This document shows, piece by piece, positions 41,570 to 54,341 of a DNA stretch of 64,000 nucleotides; within the stretch, counting starts at the first letter, position 1, and every line of letters begins with the position of its first letter. A model generated the notes under the pieces. That model was not told where the DNA came from. It saw only the letters and a program-made list of their open reading frames with translations, and ran no database searches. The DNA comes from Skeletonema tropicum (lineage: Eukaryota > Bacillariophyta > Thalassiosirophyceae > Thalassiosirales > Thalassiosiraceae). Where the stretch lies: NCBI GenBank assembly GCA_037178625.1, contig CM074146.1, positions 372,001 through 436,000 on the forward strand. Reading direction: 5' to 3'. The position numbers were made by a program, and so were the translations under genes.

Positions 41570-41875
41570 GTTTCAGATGGTACTTTGTAAAGGTACCTAA
41601 AACAACTAAAATGTAGAATGGGTTACGGTTTTCTCAGTTGAAGTATTCTCAAATATTGTTTAGATTGTACTTTGGAAAGGTACTTCAAACAACTAAAACG
41701 TAGAATAGGTTACGGTTGTAATTATATTATATATATAAGGTTGTATATATATATTATAAATTATATTATATATATCTCAGTTGACGTATTCTCAAATATT
41801 GTTTCAGATTGTACTTTGGAAAGGTACTTAAAACAACTAAAACGTAGAATAGGTTACGGTTTTCTCCCTATCTCA
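41570..41875 (+). repeat. three tandem units, one expanded by TA-rich insert
   Basis: Units begin with GGTACTTTGTAAAGGTACC (41578) and TTGTACTTTGGAAAGGTACT (41667 and 41811) and share AACAACTAAAA, GGGTTACGG/AGGTTACGG, CTCAGTTGA and TATTCTCAAATATTG. The middle copy is lengthened by about 55 bp of TA-rich sequence (41716-41777). Confidence 0.8.
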
Positions 41876-41999
41876 TGTACTTACTTACTTCTTCGTAAAA
41901 AGTCACAAACATTGTCTTTCCCAGATAATATATCTTATGTACTTCTTTTGAGTAAGGTGCACTAGATTCCAACAATGGCTCTCATATCTGGATGCAAGT

Positions 42000-43929
42000 G
42001 TGTCCATAAAATCATTTCATGAAAAATTCTCTCATGGTGCTTGTGGTTGCTATTTCAGTTTCAGCATTCAGCATACTATTATGACAAGATTAAATCTTTT
42101 GTTGCTAGCCATACTCTGTTTCGTGTGTCCATTTCCGTTTGATACCAACGACACTCGCATCCGCGTCAAAGTAGAGACATTGAACACAGACAGAAATGTG
42201 GCTAATACACCTTCTGATACAATGTGCTCTGTCATCAATTCAGGGTTCTGCAGTGACAGTGAGCCCTTGTCTGCTGATCTTACTCTTCCTTTTTGCCCCA
42301 AGCCAAAGGAGGAAATGAGTTACAAGATTGGTGCCAAGAAAAGAGATGCCAGAAGCAACTCATCCTTGGTGGTATTCAAAAGACTGCTCTATGAAATTGT
42401 GGCTGCTGCAGTTTCACGCCATGCAACAACAATGCTCCCCAAAAGTGCTACGTCCCATAAGCAGCGTCCACCGAAGCGCATCAAAAAGCGCTGTCCTGGG
42501 CTGAAACGAAACAGGTGGAGAGCCATGTCACGAACTTTCTCCAAGAATGCTTTGTTGCATATTTTCTACGGATCCAATCGGAACAGCTACTCCATCGCCG
42601 ATTTCCTTGGATTGATTGGTTGCGCTCTAAGGGACGCTGCAGTTTGTTACGTGGCAAACGCCATCATCCTCACGAGGTATAGTTTTGCACTATCTGTTTT
42701 CTGGATGCGATACACTGTTATCAGCACAAGATATCATTTCCACTGTTTCTGGTGCAACAAGATCATACAGTTCGGACGCATGCAATTGCAATGGCGCCTT
42801 TTCCTCCTCCTCGCAAGAACTATCTCTATCTCTTTCGCAATACAAGTCATATTCGATGTGAGATCTGAAACTGAAAGCAGCCGCAGCAGAAATCATAGAA
42901 CTCGATCAAGGAATCCATCCAAGACCCCCTGGAAAAGGATTCTTTGTTTATTGATCCTTTTGAGCCATCCCCTCTACGTCGCAGAGCCAAATGATCGATC
43001 TGTACCTTGCGGCGAATCGTCGGTGATAAATATCGCCACAAGTTGCATCAAATATGTTATCACATCGAGAATAGGTGCCATCATTGCTGCTATTTCTGCT
43101 AGTTGTTGCATATATTGGCAGATTCCTTCTTTGAAACAAGCACAAGCAAACCTCAAGGACATCTGCATTGATGGTGCAAAACATAAACACTCATCGCCAT
43201 CATCAAGATTTCGCCCAAAGAATTCAAGAGGCATGTCATCGAGGCTTCTTCAAATGTTAATCATCCTGAGTCTCCCTACGCTCGTCACTGCGCCGAATAA
43301 TAATTCCGCAGCAGCAGCAGCGAGTTCTTTTCGAGCACCCGCCACAGTCGCTGTTGTTGGATTAGGTGCCGCAGCTGCTGCTTCTCGTGTTTATTACCCT
43401 CATCGTACTCGCAAATGGACCGAGAAGGAGAGTGAATTGAAGACGCTATGCATCTCGTGTGGTGTAGAATATTTAACACCCCACATGAATGAAACTAAGC
43501 AGCAACAGGCCAGAAGACGGAAGAGCATGGCTGAAGAGTGTGGGAGGATAAAAAAAAATCGACGACGAGTTGAAGCCGAGGAGGAGCTGAAGAAGCTTTG
43601 TTGTGAGAAAGGTGTCACATATATACCACCTCCTCCTGATGAATCCGCAAATCAACAGCGGAATAGGCGTCGGAACCTCAGTAGAGCATGCGATGAAGCA
43701 CTGAGGATTAACATGGCAACTGATAAGAAAAAGCGGCGGAATGCAGGGACACCCCAGCAACGAGCAGCTCGCCTCCACGAAGATGCAGAGCGAAAAAAGA
43801 GGGCCAGGAAAGCAGGAACTCCCCAGCAACAAGCAGCTCGACTCCACGAAGATGCTGCACGAAAACGCAGGGAGCTGAAGAATGAGACTCCCCAGCAGAA
43901 GAAACGGCGGCGGCAGCACAACAATAATG

Positions 43930-43961
<32 letters not shown>

Positions 43962-44078
43962 ATGAAGGGCAAAAGAGGAGGAACGAAGCAAACGAAGCCA
44001 ACAAGGAGATCGAAAATTATGCCTATTGCGCGGATGACGACATCTTCATCAATGGTGAAGTGCCTTACATCGAAGTGA
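42000..44078 (+). CDS. Helitron protein, N-terminal part up to the A-run frameshift
   Basis: 692-codon frame. The functional start may be the ATG at 42081 (MTRLNLLLLAILCFVCPFPF). Three similar hydrophobic stretches recur: LLLLAILCFVCPFPFD, KRILCLLILLSHPLYVAEPN and RLLQMLIILSLPTLVTAPN, followed by more hydrophobic pieces, suggesting internal duplication. From about 43400 the protein becomes charged, with two CISCGVEYLTP / CCEKGVTYIPP units and then 20-22 residue repeats of NAGTPQQRAARLHEDAERKK. At 43930-43959 a run of about 30 A shifts the frame. Reading on in the other frame gives NEGQKRRNEANEANKEIENY and EVPYIEVSLDGAKNAREL, clearly the continuation. Membrane-like segments at the N-terminus of a Helitron protein are odd. 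Confidence 0.6.
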
Positions 44079-47000
44079 GCTTGGATGGGGCAAAGAATGC
44101 ACGAGAGCTACTGTTACGTACAAATGCAGATGGTGACAGCTGCAATTGCAATGGCTGCCACCGAGCCATTGGGTGCACCGTGTGTGATCAATTCATTATT
44201 GGGACGGAGGAGCTGTGTTGGATAACGAAGAAAGAACTTCTAGAGCACAAAGACCGGCTTGGAGTGGAGGCATACCAAGAATATTATCACGGAGGGCAAG
44301 AAATTGACCAAGAGCTCAAACAACAGTACGAAATTAGTGGTATGGAAGGCATGCTCCTCTCAAGGCGCTTCGGTAAAGATGATGCTAGTGAATTCATGAT
44401 CTGTTCAAGCTGTAAAGCCTCTCTAAGGACCAAGAGCGAATCCCCTCCAAAATACTCGATTGCCAATGGCTTCTTGATCGAAACCATCCCTACAACCATC
44501 GCATTTGAACAAGATGGAGAGATGAAAAGCTTGAAGACAATAAAAGAGGTCCACGACGAGCACGGAAAGCCCATTCCTAATCAGACGGTGAGCTTAGTGA
44601 CGAGTGTTATGGCTGCTGCCATTTCTCCCACTCGTCCTTACGCTTATATATTCTCTTACCGAGGAGGCAGGCATCAGAGCCTTATCGGAAATTTTCAGTT
44701 CTTTGAGACGGATCAGGCGAAGATTGCGGGTGCATTAAAATGCCTACACCAATCAGGCGTTGCTTCAAATATTTATGTGGTTTTGAATGGAAGGATGACA
44801 CCAACCCAAAAAGATATTGTTCGCAAAAAGGCGGAGCTGGACACGGATCTTTACTTCGGTTTGCTTCACTGGTTCAAGGAACACCACCCCGCATTTAGGG
44901 ACTTGGTAATCGAGGATGAAAGTTCAGCTGTAAAGATTGAGTTGGTAGAAGATCCAGATTCCGATTCAAACACAGATATATCTGGGGACCCTACAAAAGA
45001 GAATAAGGAAGACGGTGCTACATTTTACTTTTCTGGTGGAGGGGAACCAACAACAGACACAAGTGTGTACAAAACGAGTAGGGAACTTGTGATGGCCATT
45101 CTGAAAGATCACTCGGCGCCAACGCTTGCTATACACGGGGGCAATTATGCGAGTCATTTGGATGTAATGAAGTTGGAAAGTGTGTTTCCTACTGTATTCC
45201 CATTTGGAAGTGGAGGGCCGACTCTAGAACGCCGCAATAAGATATCTGATGAGGAAATAATTCGGCATTATCTAAGGTTGCCCCTGCCTCAGTTCATGGA
45301 AAGTGAATTTGTGCTTGTCGCAAACTTTTTACTTGGGAGGATATTATCATTTAAGAGCGCCGTGATGAAATGTAGGCCACTGGTTAATGAACATGGTGAA
45401 GCAGTTGGTGATGAAATCGGCAAAATGACCATCGAGGAAATTGAAGAAGCAATCAACGAGGAGCAAACCAACAAGAATAGTACTAGTACAGCCAGCAAGT
45501 TTCTCAAGGCCGTGAGCGCATCTTGCCGGCATTTGGGCGTGAATGAAGAAGCTGCAAAGAGCGCTAGGCGGAAGTGCTTTGCCCTTCAGGACTTCTTCGG
45601 AATGCACTCTCTCTTTGTAACAATAACGATCGACGACGAGTGTAGCTTCAGAGTGCGACTATACCCATATGCGGATGCCAATGGCGAAGGAGTAAGTCTG
45701 CTTTGTAATGTAACTCGTAGTGGCAGATTGATGTTATTAGGGCAAACACTCATCTTTTATTTTTTTCGTTGGGCGTGTTTCCAACATAGACGTCACTGCC
45801 TCCACTGGACTCGTCCGATGCGGAATGCTTAGCTGATCTGACGTTACGGCGAAGAATCCGACGGAAATATCCCGGAGCCTGTTCTCTAGAGTTTCAGGGT
45901 GCGATGCAGATAGCTTTAGAGTGCTTGTTTGGTTGGGAACCGAAGAAGCAGAGGGGGGAAAGGATGTTGTTTGGAATAATGGAGGCTTATTGCAGAGCTG
46001 ACGAGGAGCAAGGAAGAGGGTCACTCCATTCCCACTGGCTTGTGTGGATAAAGCACTTTGGTCAATTGAGACGCCTGCTGTTTGCCAAAGATGAGCAGAC
46101 AAGAGAACTTGCAAGAGCCAGCTATATTGCATACGTGAACAAGATAATGTGCGCTCGTCAATGTGATTTTGAAGTCGAGGTTACGCATACATGTTGTGTT
46201 TGTGGAACAGATAAGAAGGGATCCACAAATGAACTACTCCAGAATCGCAGCCCCAACATATTCAGAGAAGCCAGGCACGAGGAAGGATGCCAGGCAGTTA
46301 AAGGACAAGTGATGTCATGGATACCGTGTGGATGTGTGACGCCCAAAGCCTCCAACTTTGAGGATGTGGCAATAGATGAGGAAGTGGCGTCCACCATCGA
46401 TGTTACCACAGAGGTGCTGAAGAACCTTCAACAAGGATCCTCCACAAACTCATTAAATTATCCGCTTTCCAAGGAAAGGCTGGACATCGCCGCTTATCGT
46501 ACCATGTATGATGTACCAGATGTTAACGGCTCAGATCCTGATTCAATATCGAGGTACATCCTTTCGAATGAACGATTTAATCAGCATGCAACGTTACATG
46601 CTTCTTCTTGTTTTAAGAAAGGGTGTGAATGCCGTTTCCTGTTTCCCTTTCTGGCGACTTCTGGAAGTAGACTTGATATTTTTGTAGCTGACTTGATGAA
46701 AGATCTGCTTCTTTTATGGCGAAAGAAGGAGCAACACTGTCAGTCAGAAGGAGAAGGAAATTGCCAATGGTCAGAAGAGGACATTGACGAAAGAATAAAC
46801 AGTTTGATTGAACGCCTGTCCGAGGCCAATTCTAGCGATTCTGGCGATGTCGAGAATCTTATCCAGGAAGTTGCTGCCGTGGCTAAATCGATCGAGGATG
46901 CAGCTGATAAGACTAACACGGCTACCATGAAGGACTTGTCCAAGGATGCTGCTGCCGTGAATAACCTGGCCAAGGAAGTGGCAAAGAACAAAGGGACACG

Positions 47001-50000
47001 GGTGTATGATGGGAATACACCGATTGAGGTAATGCGGCACACATTGGATGGTAGTACTTGCAGAGAGAACAGGTTCGTTGTCGAAATTCAGCGCCCTCAG
47101 GGGTGCCAATTTATGAACGTTTACAATCGAGTGTTGTCCCATATATTCACTTGCAACACAAACGTTGCAGTCGGTGATTCGGGGCAAACTTGGTACCAGA
47201 CACTTTACAACTGCAAAAATACACAGTCTGACGACAGAGAACCGAGGGATGTTGTTGCTAAGAGTGTCATCAGGCGATTGTTCAGGGCACAACGTGAGAA
47301 GGAAGAACGCGAACAGTCAGGGGAGGGGACCAAAGAAGAAGAAAGAGAAATAAATACCTGGGTTGAGGGCCTGTCTCGAGTTCTATCGGGAATCAACGCG
47401 GCGACATCTCGGAATGTAATTAGTGCTCCGATGAGCCACAACCTTGCGTCTAATAAAGGATCGAGGTTTCATTTCTCTCATGACTTTGCGGAGTTGCTCG
47501 TGGGTCAGTTAGCAGAAGTTTTGGAGAATGGGAGCGATGAGGTATGCTCCATAGTTCGGATATGCAAGGAGGGTGGCAAGAAGATGACGCAATGGAAGGA
47601 CGTATCTGCCAACGATTACATTTATCGGCCCAAAGACTTGGAAGCTCTCTGCTTTTACCAGCAATCAATGTATTACACAAAGGGGTACAAGAAGGATGGT
47701 CTGTCCAATGATGCCGAAACGAAACAAATGGCATTTGAAAAGGGTCACCCTGGAGTGGACTTCGCGTATCTGAGCAAGCTCAATCGTGTCAGAATCCCAA
47801 ACGTGTCACTGCCCGATGGCAGCCTCTGCCGCATCGAAGAACTTCGCATCAACGACGATGCACCCAGCGAAGACGTGAAAAAGAAACGAGAGAATTATGC
47901 AAAGATGGCTCTATTGATGTTCTGTCCCTTTCATGGGGAAAATGGATTAGAAGTTTTGAAGGGGGGACGGACCGAAGGGGATGGTTACTGGAACAGATTC
48001 AATGCGTTCCGTATTGAGTACTATAGACAGATGGAGCATCTTTCATATAAAGAAAAATGTGAGACGGAGTTCCTGCTGCCGCCGAGTGCTATTGACATCA
48101 AGGACGACAAAAGCTTGTTATCGAAACAGTATTTGGATTTGAATAAGGGCAGAGGAGAAAAGGACAATGAACCTGGAGCCACTTTCTGGATAAAGGGATT
48201 TGATATTTTACAGAATAATGAGGACAGAATGAGTATGGAACAATGTCAAGGCCGCGCTACGGACGTAATTTCAGACCTTGCACCTTTCCCAGAGAAATAC
48301 GCTGAAAGGGATGCACGAGAGGACTCGGAAAAGCAGGATGACAATCTAGCAAAAGATATCGCCTTTTACTGTGCACAATATGAAGATGAGGAGGAGGGGG
48401 AAGAAGACAAGAATTTTGCCCGCGCCTACACTCACAAGAGGCTCCTCGATCCGACCAACATTACCCATACCCGTATCGTGGAAGCCCGTCTTGCATCGTC
48501 ATCGTCGGATGAATCAATCATCTCCAGCTCGACCAATAATACTGCTATCTCTGGAAATGATAGTGATAGTGGTGCATCTACCACTACCACCACCGCTACC
48601 ACAGCATCAAATGACCGAAAGTCCGAGGAGATAGAGAGGGGATCATACCCCACTATCATACAGCTTATCAAGGGTTCACTCCTGGGTGGAGGGAATTACG
48701 ATGATGTTTACTCCACAGATGAATGCGACTGCAACATGGTCATTCCTGTTCCGGATTCGCCGCATAAGCAAGGATGTGCTGGGGAGGACAAACCTCAACA
48801 GGTTTCAGTTCCTACACTCGAAGGTGTTGCTCGTGCTGTCCTGCGGGAGGAAAAGAAACGCCTCGACGAGAAACAATACATCATGTACGAAGTGATCGCC
48901 TGTTCATTCTTGCTTGGTTTATTGACGCAAGACGAAGAGGGCGCAACGTTACTAGAGGGACTGAGGACTGCAATCGGGCAAGATACCATGAACGATATCG
49001 AGGCCTTGAAGCAGGAATTGCGAGAGAGGGGAGGAAGAGAGCAGCTGCTCATGTTTGTGACGGGATTTGCCGGAGCAGGTAAAAGCACCGCGATCAAGAT
49101 TGCACAGAAGTTTTGCTACGAATTTTGCAAGGCGACTTCTATCATGTGGGCGGATAATACATTTCTGTTTACTGCCTACACTGGATCAGCTGCTGCTGCA
49201 TTTGGGGGACTCACCACAGTGAAAGCGACCTACATCGGCAAAAAGGGCAGCACTCCACACTTGAGCGTTGATGAGGAGAAGGCGTTTGAGGGTGTCCGCA
49301 TCCTCATAATCGACGAGGTGTCGTTCCTGAAAGATAACGAGCTTTTGAAACTTGATAGGACTTTGCAGAGGATTGGTAATAATCGCCAGCCGTTTGGGGG
49401 GTATAGCATCATATTTGCTGGAGACTTTCAACAAAACGAGCCTATTCGGATGAAAGCATCGCAAAAGTTATGGCACCACACATCCTCGAGACATTTTGAG
49501 AACAACATCAACTGTGCCATCATCCTGGATGGTATCCACCGATTTAAAGACGATGAAAGATATGGGCACATTCTTCAGAGATTGTGCAGAGGAGAAATGA
49601 CACAGGAGGACGTGGATGAACTCAACAAGAGATACGTTGGTGATAATGGTATACAATTACCCAAGAAATTCGATGGAGATACTTGCTACGCTTGTGAGAC
49701 CAATAAACAAAGGAATGCAATCACAGCGGCCATATTTCAAGAGCATCTCAGGCAAACACACCCACAAGCTGGTGACGCCAACGATCCCCCCAAGCATACT
49801 ATTATTATAAAAGGCCTAATAGAGTCAGTAACTTCATCGGATGCAAAAGTTGGTACGCTGCGCCAGAGGATAATTGAACTCGGAGATACTGACGTGAGAC
49901 ATGGAACAAAATTGATAAGTCCACATCTTTGTTGCTATATTGGCGCGTATTTCATGTGCAATTCAAACGATAATCTGAAGGAACAGGGAACGGGTAACGG

Positions 50001-50541
50001 GACTCAGGCTCGACTAGTTCGGGTGAAATTGAGAGACAACCCAATTAGCTATGGGTGCGAAGTGTGGGACGGAAGAAAGGTCTGGACTGTCTGCGCATCG
50101 GATGTGGAATTTGCTGAGTTCGAACACTATCCCAGAAAAGGAGATTCGCCAAGGTATTTCAAACTCAAGCCCAAAAAGGTCACTGCCATAGCGGAGGTAA
50201 CACCACACGACATGACGAAAGAGACAGTACCGATGGCGTGCAGCGTAACTCAACTTCCGGTGAATGCAAGCGACGCCATTACAGGACACAAACTACAAGG
50301 TTTGACGAAAGACAATGTCATTGTATGCTCCTGGCAGAGGTCTACTAACTGGATATACGTTGTTCTTTCGCGGGTTCGGACCCTGGCAGGCCTCTATTTG
50401 TTCCGAAGACTTAAGCTCAGCGATATCAAACCACCATCACGAGACTACATGGCCTTCCTTGACCGAATGAGAGATCTTCAACAAATTGATTTGGACAGGA
50501 CGAGGAGACGAGGACGTCGTGAAGATGTAAATGTAGCGTAG
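44060..50541 (+). CDS. Helitron Rep-helicase protein, main part
   Basis: Exons to 45691 and from 45790 (98-nt intron, GTAAGT..ACATAG, phase 0) give one frame to the stop at 50539-50541. Order: a Cys-rich start (CNCNGCHRAIGCTVC), a DUF6570-like region (YAYIFSYRGGRHQSLIGNFQ, VLNGRMTPTQKDIVRKKA), Helitron_like_N (FFGMHSLFVTITIDDECSFRV, then LRRRIRRKYPGACSLEFQGA), the HUH motif RGSLHSHWLVW (His codons 46027 and 46033), HASSCFKKGCECRF, and the two-tyrosine motif WYQTLYNCKNTQ (Tyr codons 47194 and 47206). The PIF1-like helicase has Walker A GFAGAGKST (49063-49089), ILIIDEVSF, FAGDFQQNEP, and C-terminal DAITGHKLQGLT and YVVLSRVRTLAGLYLF. All catalytic motifs are present. The protein would nick DNA and drive rolling-circle transposition. 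Confidence 0.88.
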
Positions 50542-51210
50542 CCAATGTGTGTTGCACTCTTAATGATTCTGATAAGTATGTAGGTACATATCGTTGATTT
50601 GAGCAGTCATTCAATTATTTTTTCTCGACCGGGTCAAAAGAAAGACGTGCGGCACCCAAGACCCAAGTCCGTCCCTTTTTGTCCGGTCGAGCTGCTGCGT
50701 ACTAATATGTAGAAAATAGAGAGTGGAAGAAAAGAGGCAGTGTATCAGCTATCAGTAATGTGTAATCTAAATAATGAGAGGAGCTAAGTCGTTCGTTCTG
50801 TCGTTCTGTCGTTCTGTCGGTCGGTCGGTCGGTCGGTCGTTCTGTCGTTCTGTCGTTCTGTCGTTCTGTCGTTCTGTCCGGGCCCTTTGGCGTGTCCTTT
50901 GGCCTTCACGGGCATTTTCGATCGACTCTTTCTTTGATTGGCTTGACTAATTTTTGCTGATGGAGGTGTCCACAAGCTCGCCCGGGGCGTTTCGAAAAAG
51001 CCCGCTTCGCGGTTTTTTCTCACGGGGTAAGAGAGGTAAATAAAAGTGTAGGCAACTAGAGTTTTGTACGTCTTTCTCCTCTATTTTGGTGCTTTAACCC
51101 GCGCAGCGGGCTAGCACGAGCGCCAGCGAGGCTAGTGGAATAAATAGGAGTAAGAAGTAGAATGAATCATGTGAATGAAATATCTAACGGGAGCAAAATT
51201 ACTAAGCAAG
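50542..51210. other. intergenic with microsatellite
   Basis: Includes the inverted pair at 50629/50687 noted for the Helitron and a GTCGTTCT/GTCGGTCG microsatellite at about 50789-50878. 51040-51210 is the leader of the MATH-BTB gene. Confidence 0.5.
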
Positions 51211-52445
51211 ATGGCAGATAATAATAATAATAATAATAATGACGAGGCAGCCGCTGCGGAGGACGATAGAGTTACTTTCGTTGAGACGAAAAATGAGCGC
51301 CTGAAGTCTGCTAATCCAGAAGAGAATCTATTCAGCATAACATTTGACAAGTTTGAAGACTTGCCGTCTGAAAAGGGACAATTTGTGAATTCTTCTCAGT
51401 TCTCTTGCTTCGGGGCTGAATGGCGAGTGAGTATTTGTCCCGGTGGTCACATAGAATCATTGGATGGAATGGTAGCAGTGTATCTTGAGAGGTTCACTGA
51501 GGGAAAACTGACAATTAAATATTCGATTGGGATCATCGACGGAGATGATCGAATAACTCGTCAATCCAAAAAAATGTTTGATTTTGAAGGTAATGATTGG
51601 GGCTGGGATAATTTTTGCTCACGCGAGGAAATAATCGGAAGTGAAGACGATGGTACTGATGTGGACGGAGCACTCACGTTTCGCATAAGCATGCAGCGAG
51701 ACGAATTTATTCCAAAAAATCCAGCCTCATCAATCATGCTCAAGCTGTTTGACGATGAAAATTCGGCAGATATAGTGTTTGAGATCTGTGATCGGCAAAA
51801 ATCCGACAGCGAAAGTGATAGAAAGAGGGCAAAGACATCGTCAGATTACCTATATCACGCACATCGCTTTATTCTGAAACACTATTCTCCAGAGCTCTCC
51901 TCTCTCTGCGCTACATCAGATGGAATGACTCATATCATTATCACCGTTGTCAAACCTGATGTCTTTCGTCATTTACTCTACTACGTTTACGGCGGAGAGA
52001 TCAGCAACGAGGAATTTGTGGGCAATGAAAAAGACTTTATCAACGCCGCAGACAAATCACTCTGAAACTCGAAGCTGAGGTGGAGTATGTGAATAATACA
52101 GACATTACAATTGACAATGTCATCGACAATCTTTTATATGCAGATGCCATGAATTGCGCTCTTTTGAAAGAGTCCGTGATGGATTTTATTGTGGAGAACA
52201 AAGAGAAAGTAATAGAACGAGTATCATTTCATGACGTTCCTGGATACGTATGCAAAGATCTCTTGGTTGCAGTGTCGAGAAATGAAGAGAAAGACTCTTC
52301 GACTAATGATGACGATGAAACGGGCGCTGAGAAGACGTACAGCGAAATGAGAATCCGGGATCTTAGAGAAAAGATGAATGACAAGGGCCTCGACATTGAT
52401 GGATCAAGAGAAGCACTGATTGCTAGTTTGAAGGAGCATTCTTGA
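51211..52445 (+). CDS. MATH-BTB-SAP protein, one frameshift
   Basis: The start at 51211 (MADNNNN) is favoured because the left-arm copy is conserved from there; an ATG at 51175 is in frame. A MATH-like fold occupies about residues 40-165 (FDKFEDLPSEKGQFVNSSQF, AVYLERFTEGKLTIKYSIGI, WGWDNFCSREEIIGSED). The BTB domain follows (SSIMLKLFDDENSADIVFEI, HAHRFILKHYSPELSSLCAT, LLYYVYGGEISNEEF). The frame stops at 52065 after NAADKSL. The next frame (52062-52445) continues LKLEAEVEYVNNTDITIDNV, NLLYADAMNCALLKESVMDF and a SAP-type end (MRIRDLREKMNDKGLDIDGS). A single base is missing near 52055. Probable role is a substrate adaptor or DNA-associated protein. The break could be real or a sequence error. 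Confidence 0.75.
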
Positions 52446-54341
52446 TCTTGAAAACGTTGTGTTGCCAGTTGAAATTATAATTGCTCATTATTTAGTGTCT
52501 CTTTCTTACCTGTCTGTACAGTATTCTGAAGAAATTAACTTCATTTTGAAGTCATATTTCCACACCTACTACAGATCAATTGATTCGGCCATTCACATCA
52601 TCTTTTCCCTTTTCATCTGTCGATTTCAAATTCTGAAATAGATTCAAGTACGCCATGATGCTAAAAAATAATGTTATCGAGCGTGCGCCTTGGCATATTT
52701 TCACTTGCGTTAGACACGAGAGAGTACGTCACAACTATCACCTCCTAGAATAATATAACAGAAATTTTAAAGTACGTCTATCACCTCCTAGATTGATCAT
52801 GCGATTATGAGTTATATATGAAAATATATATATACTTGAGATAAACGAGCGTTCTCACACTCAAACGACGAAAAAATTGGCAGAAGACCACACTCAAAGA
52901 ATCAAGATCAAGGCCACCAAGTCGCTTCTGACAAAGATGGGCAAAACTCAGATTCTTCCTCAGATGCTTCTAATGAAGCTGATGCTTTTAATCAATTCCA
53001 TCTCAGCCGTAAATGGTAGTAAACGTATGCACAGCCAACATAACAACAAAGAAGCCCAAGCCGAAGCCGAAGAAACCGCCGCACAAGAGACCTCGATGAT
53101 GCAGCCAGCAAATGATTGCTCCCATGGTCTTTCATGAGAGGGTTCCCATCATGGACAGGACGGATAGATAGATGTATAGATTATTGAAGGGGGCGGATGC
53201 TACTTACAGGTGGGATATTCAGAGAATGATTGAATATTTTACGATATTCAGATGTTCTCGTGGTTCACAAGAAACGAGACTATTACATATGCAAGTCTAA
53301 ATCTAAATTATTGAAGCATGAACATTGATCAGAAATGTTGTTGCAAGAGAGCACATGGAAGAGAATACTTATAAAAGTGTGCAATCATGTCTTGAACTAC
53401 AAGAGTAGATAGAGCCACTGTTGGCTACCATAGCCAGTCAATTGAGAGAGGTAGGAAGATGCGCACTACCAGTACAGCATCGCAAACGCATACACTCCAT
53501 AGTTCCCTTTTTCATCTCGGCTTGAAGTGGTCATAAGCAGGTGTTTTGGTATTGGTTTTGGATAACTATCTTAGTAAGTCTTAAAGACAAGCTGAATGGC
53601 AAGGGCTTCGAATCGATGGATTTTTAAAGGAGCATTCTTCATCTTGAAAAAGTTTTACTACCAGTACAGTTGAAATCCTCTTGGTGGTTGAAACCACATA
53701 ATTGCGTATTATTGTTAAAGCGAATGTTTTCTCTTTTTTCTTCTTTACAGATAAAGTGGTCATTGTTATCACAACCTCCGCCCCCTCACTCTAGAGCGAG
53801 GTTAAGGGTAGGTTGGGCACCTGCACGGCAGAAGATCCATCCTAATGAATAGCCTCTTTGATGGAAGGTAGGGAAGGATGCTACAGGTACTTTGTATTTA
53901 TTTAAGGATGCTACAGGTAAGATATTCAGAGAATGATTCTATTTTCTTTCATGGAAGGGTTCCTACTGAGCACACCCAACACTAACCTTCGTCTTTGTGG
54001 TTCTTTCATGGAAGGGTTCCTACTGGGTTCCTACTTATGATGGGTACGGATGCTATTGGGCTGGTGGGATACTCAGACTCAGAGAATGATTGAATATTTT
54101 ACGATATTCAGATGTTCTCGTGGTTCACAAGAAACTTGTTCAGCATCAGTCTTCGGGTTCTTGATTGCACTTGGTGGGGGCTCTTTCAACCAACTCTTTC
54201 AAGCTGAAAGTAACACTCATAAATAGTTCACTCAAATGAGATAACATTCAATTACATTAATGAAGCTAACTCAAGTTACTGTTAGCACCGTTTAAACAAG
54301 CTATAATACGAATTAATACCTCAGCTCTAGACTACATTCAC
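52446..54341. other. spacer blocks, inverted copy of 31201-32760
   Basis: Contains, in order, blocks matching (reverse complement) 31880-32010, 31590-31880, 31430-31590, 32570-32750, 32190-32560 and 31320-31450. The A-B-C group has moved relative to the left arm. The frame at 52877-53137 is a shifted copy of the 31572-31880 frame. No intact gene. Confidence 0.75.

Larger units (their letters stand above)
40756..41999. other. repeat-rich region before the Helitron gene
   Basis: 40972-41032 repeats 4915-4980. 41341-41417 holds AT-rich tandem copies. 41570-41875 holds three copies of a unit of about 90 bp. TTCGACCGGTC near 41206 resembles the inverted pair downstream of the Helitron gene (50629, 50688). 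No gene. Confidence 0.5.
42000..50541 (+). mobile_element. Helitron (Rep-helicase gene region; termini not located)
   Basis: Nearly all of this span is one transposon gene with HUH Rep and PIF1-like helicase domains. The true ends were not fixed. Downstream at 50629-50640 and 50687-50697 an inverted pair (CTCGACCGG / CCGGTCGAG) could be the terminal hairpin of the 3' end, and TTCGACCGGTC near 41206 might mark the 5' side. No CTRR end could be confirmed. Confidence 0.75.

Noticed and set aside
43473..44004. Long minus-strand frames rich in Phe, Leu and Ser opposite the Helitron gene
   Set aside because: They are the complement of the charged, Lys-rich repeat region and A run. No domain, start context or conservation supports them.
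47205..47734. Minus-strand frames opposite the Helitron helicase
   Set aside because: Overlap a well-supported coding exon; no family features.
50789..50878. Possible regulatory array of GTCGTTCT units
   Set aside because: Simple microsatellite of GTCGTTCT and GTCGGTCG; nothing beyond unit slippage was seen.
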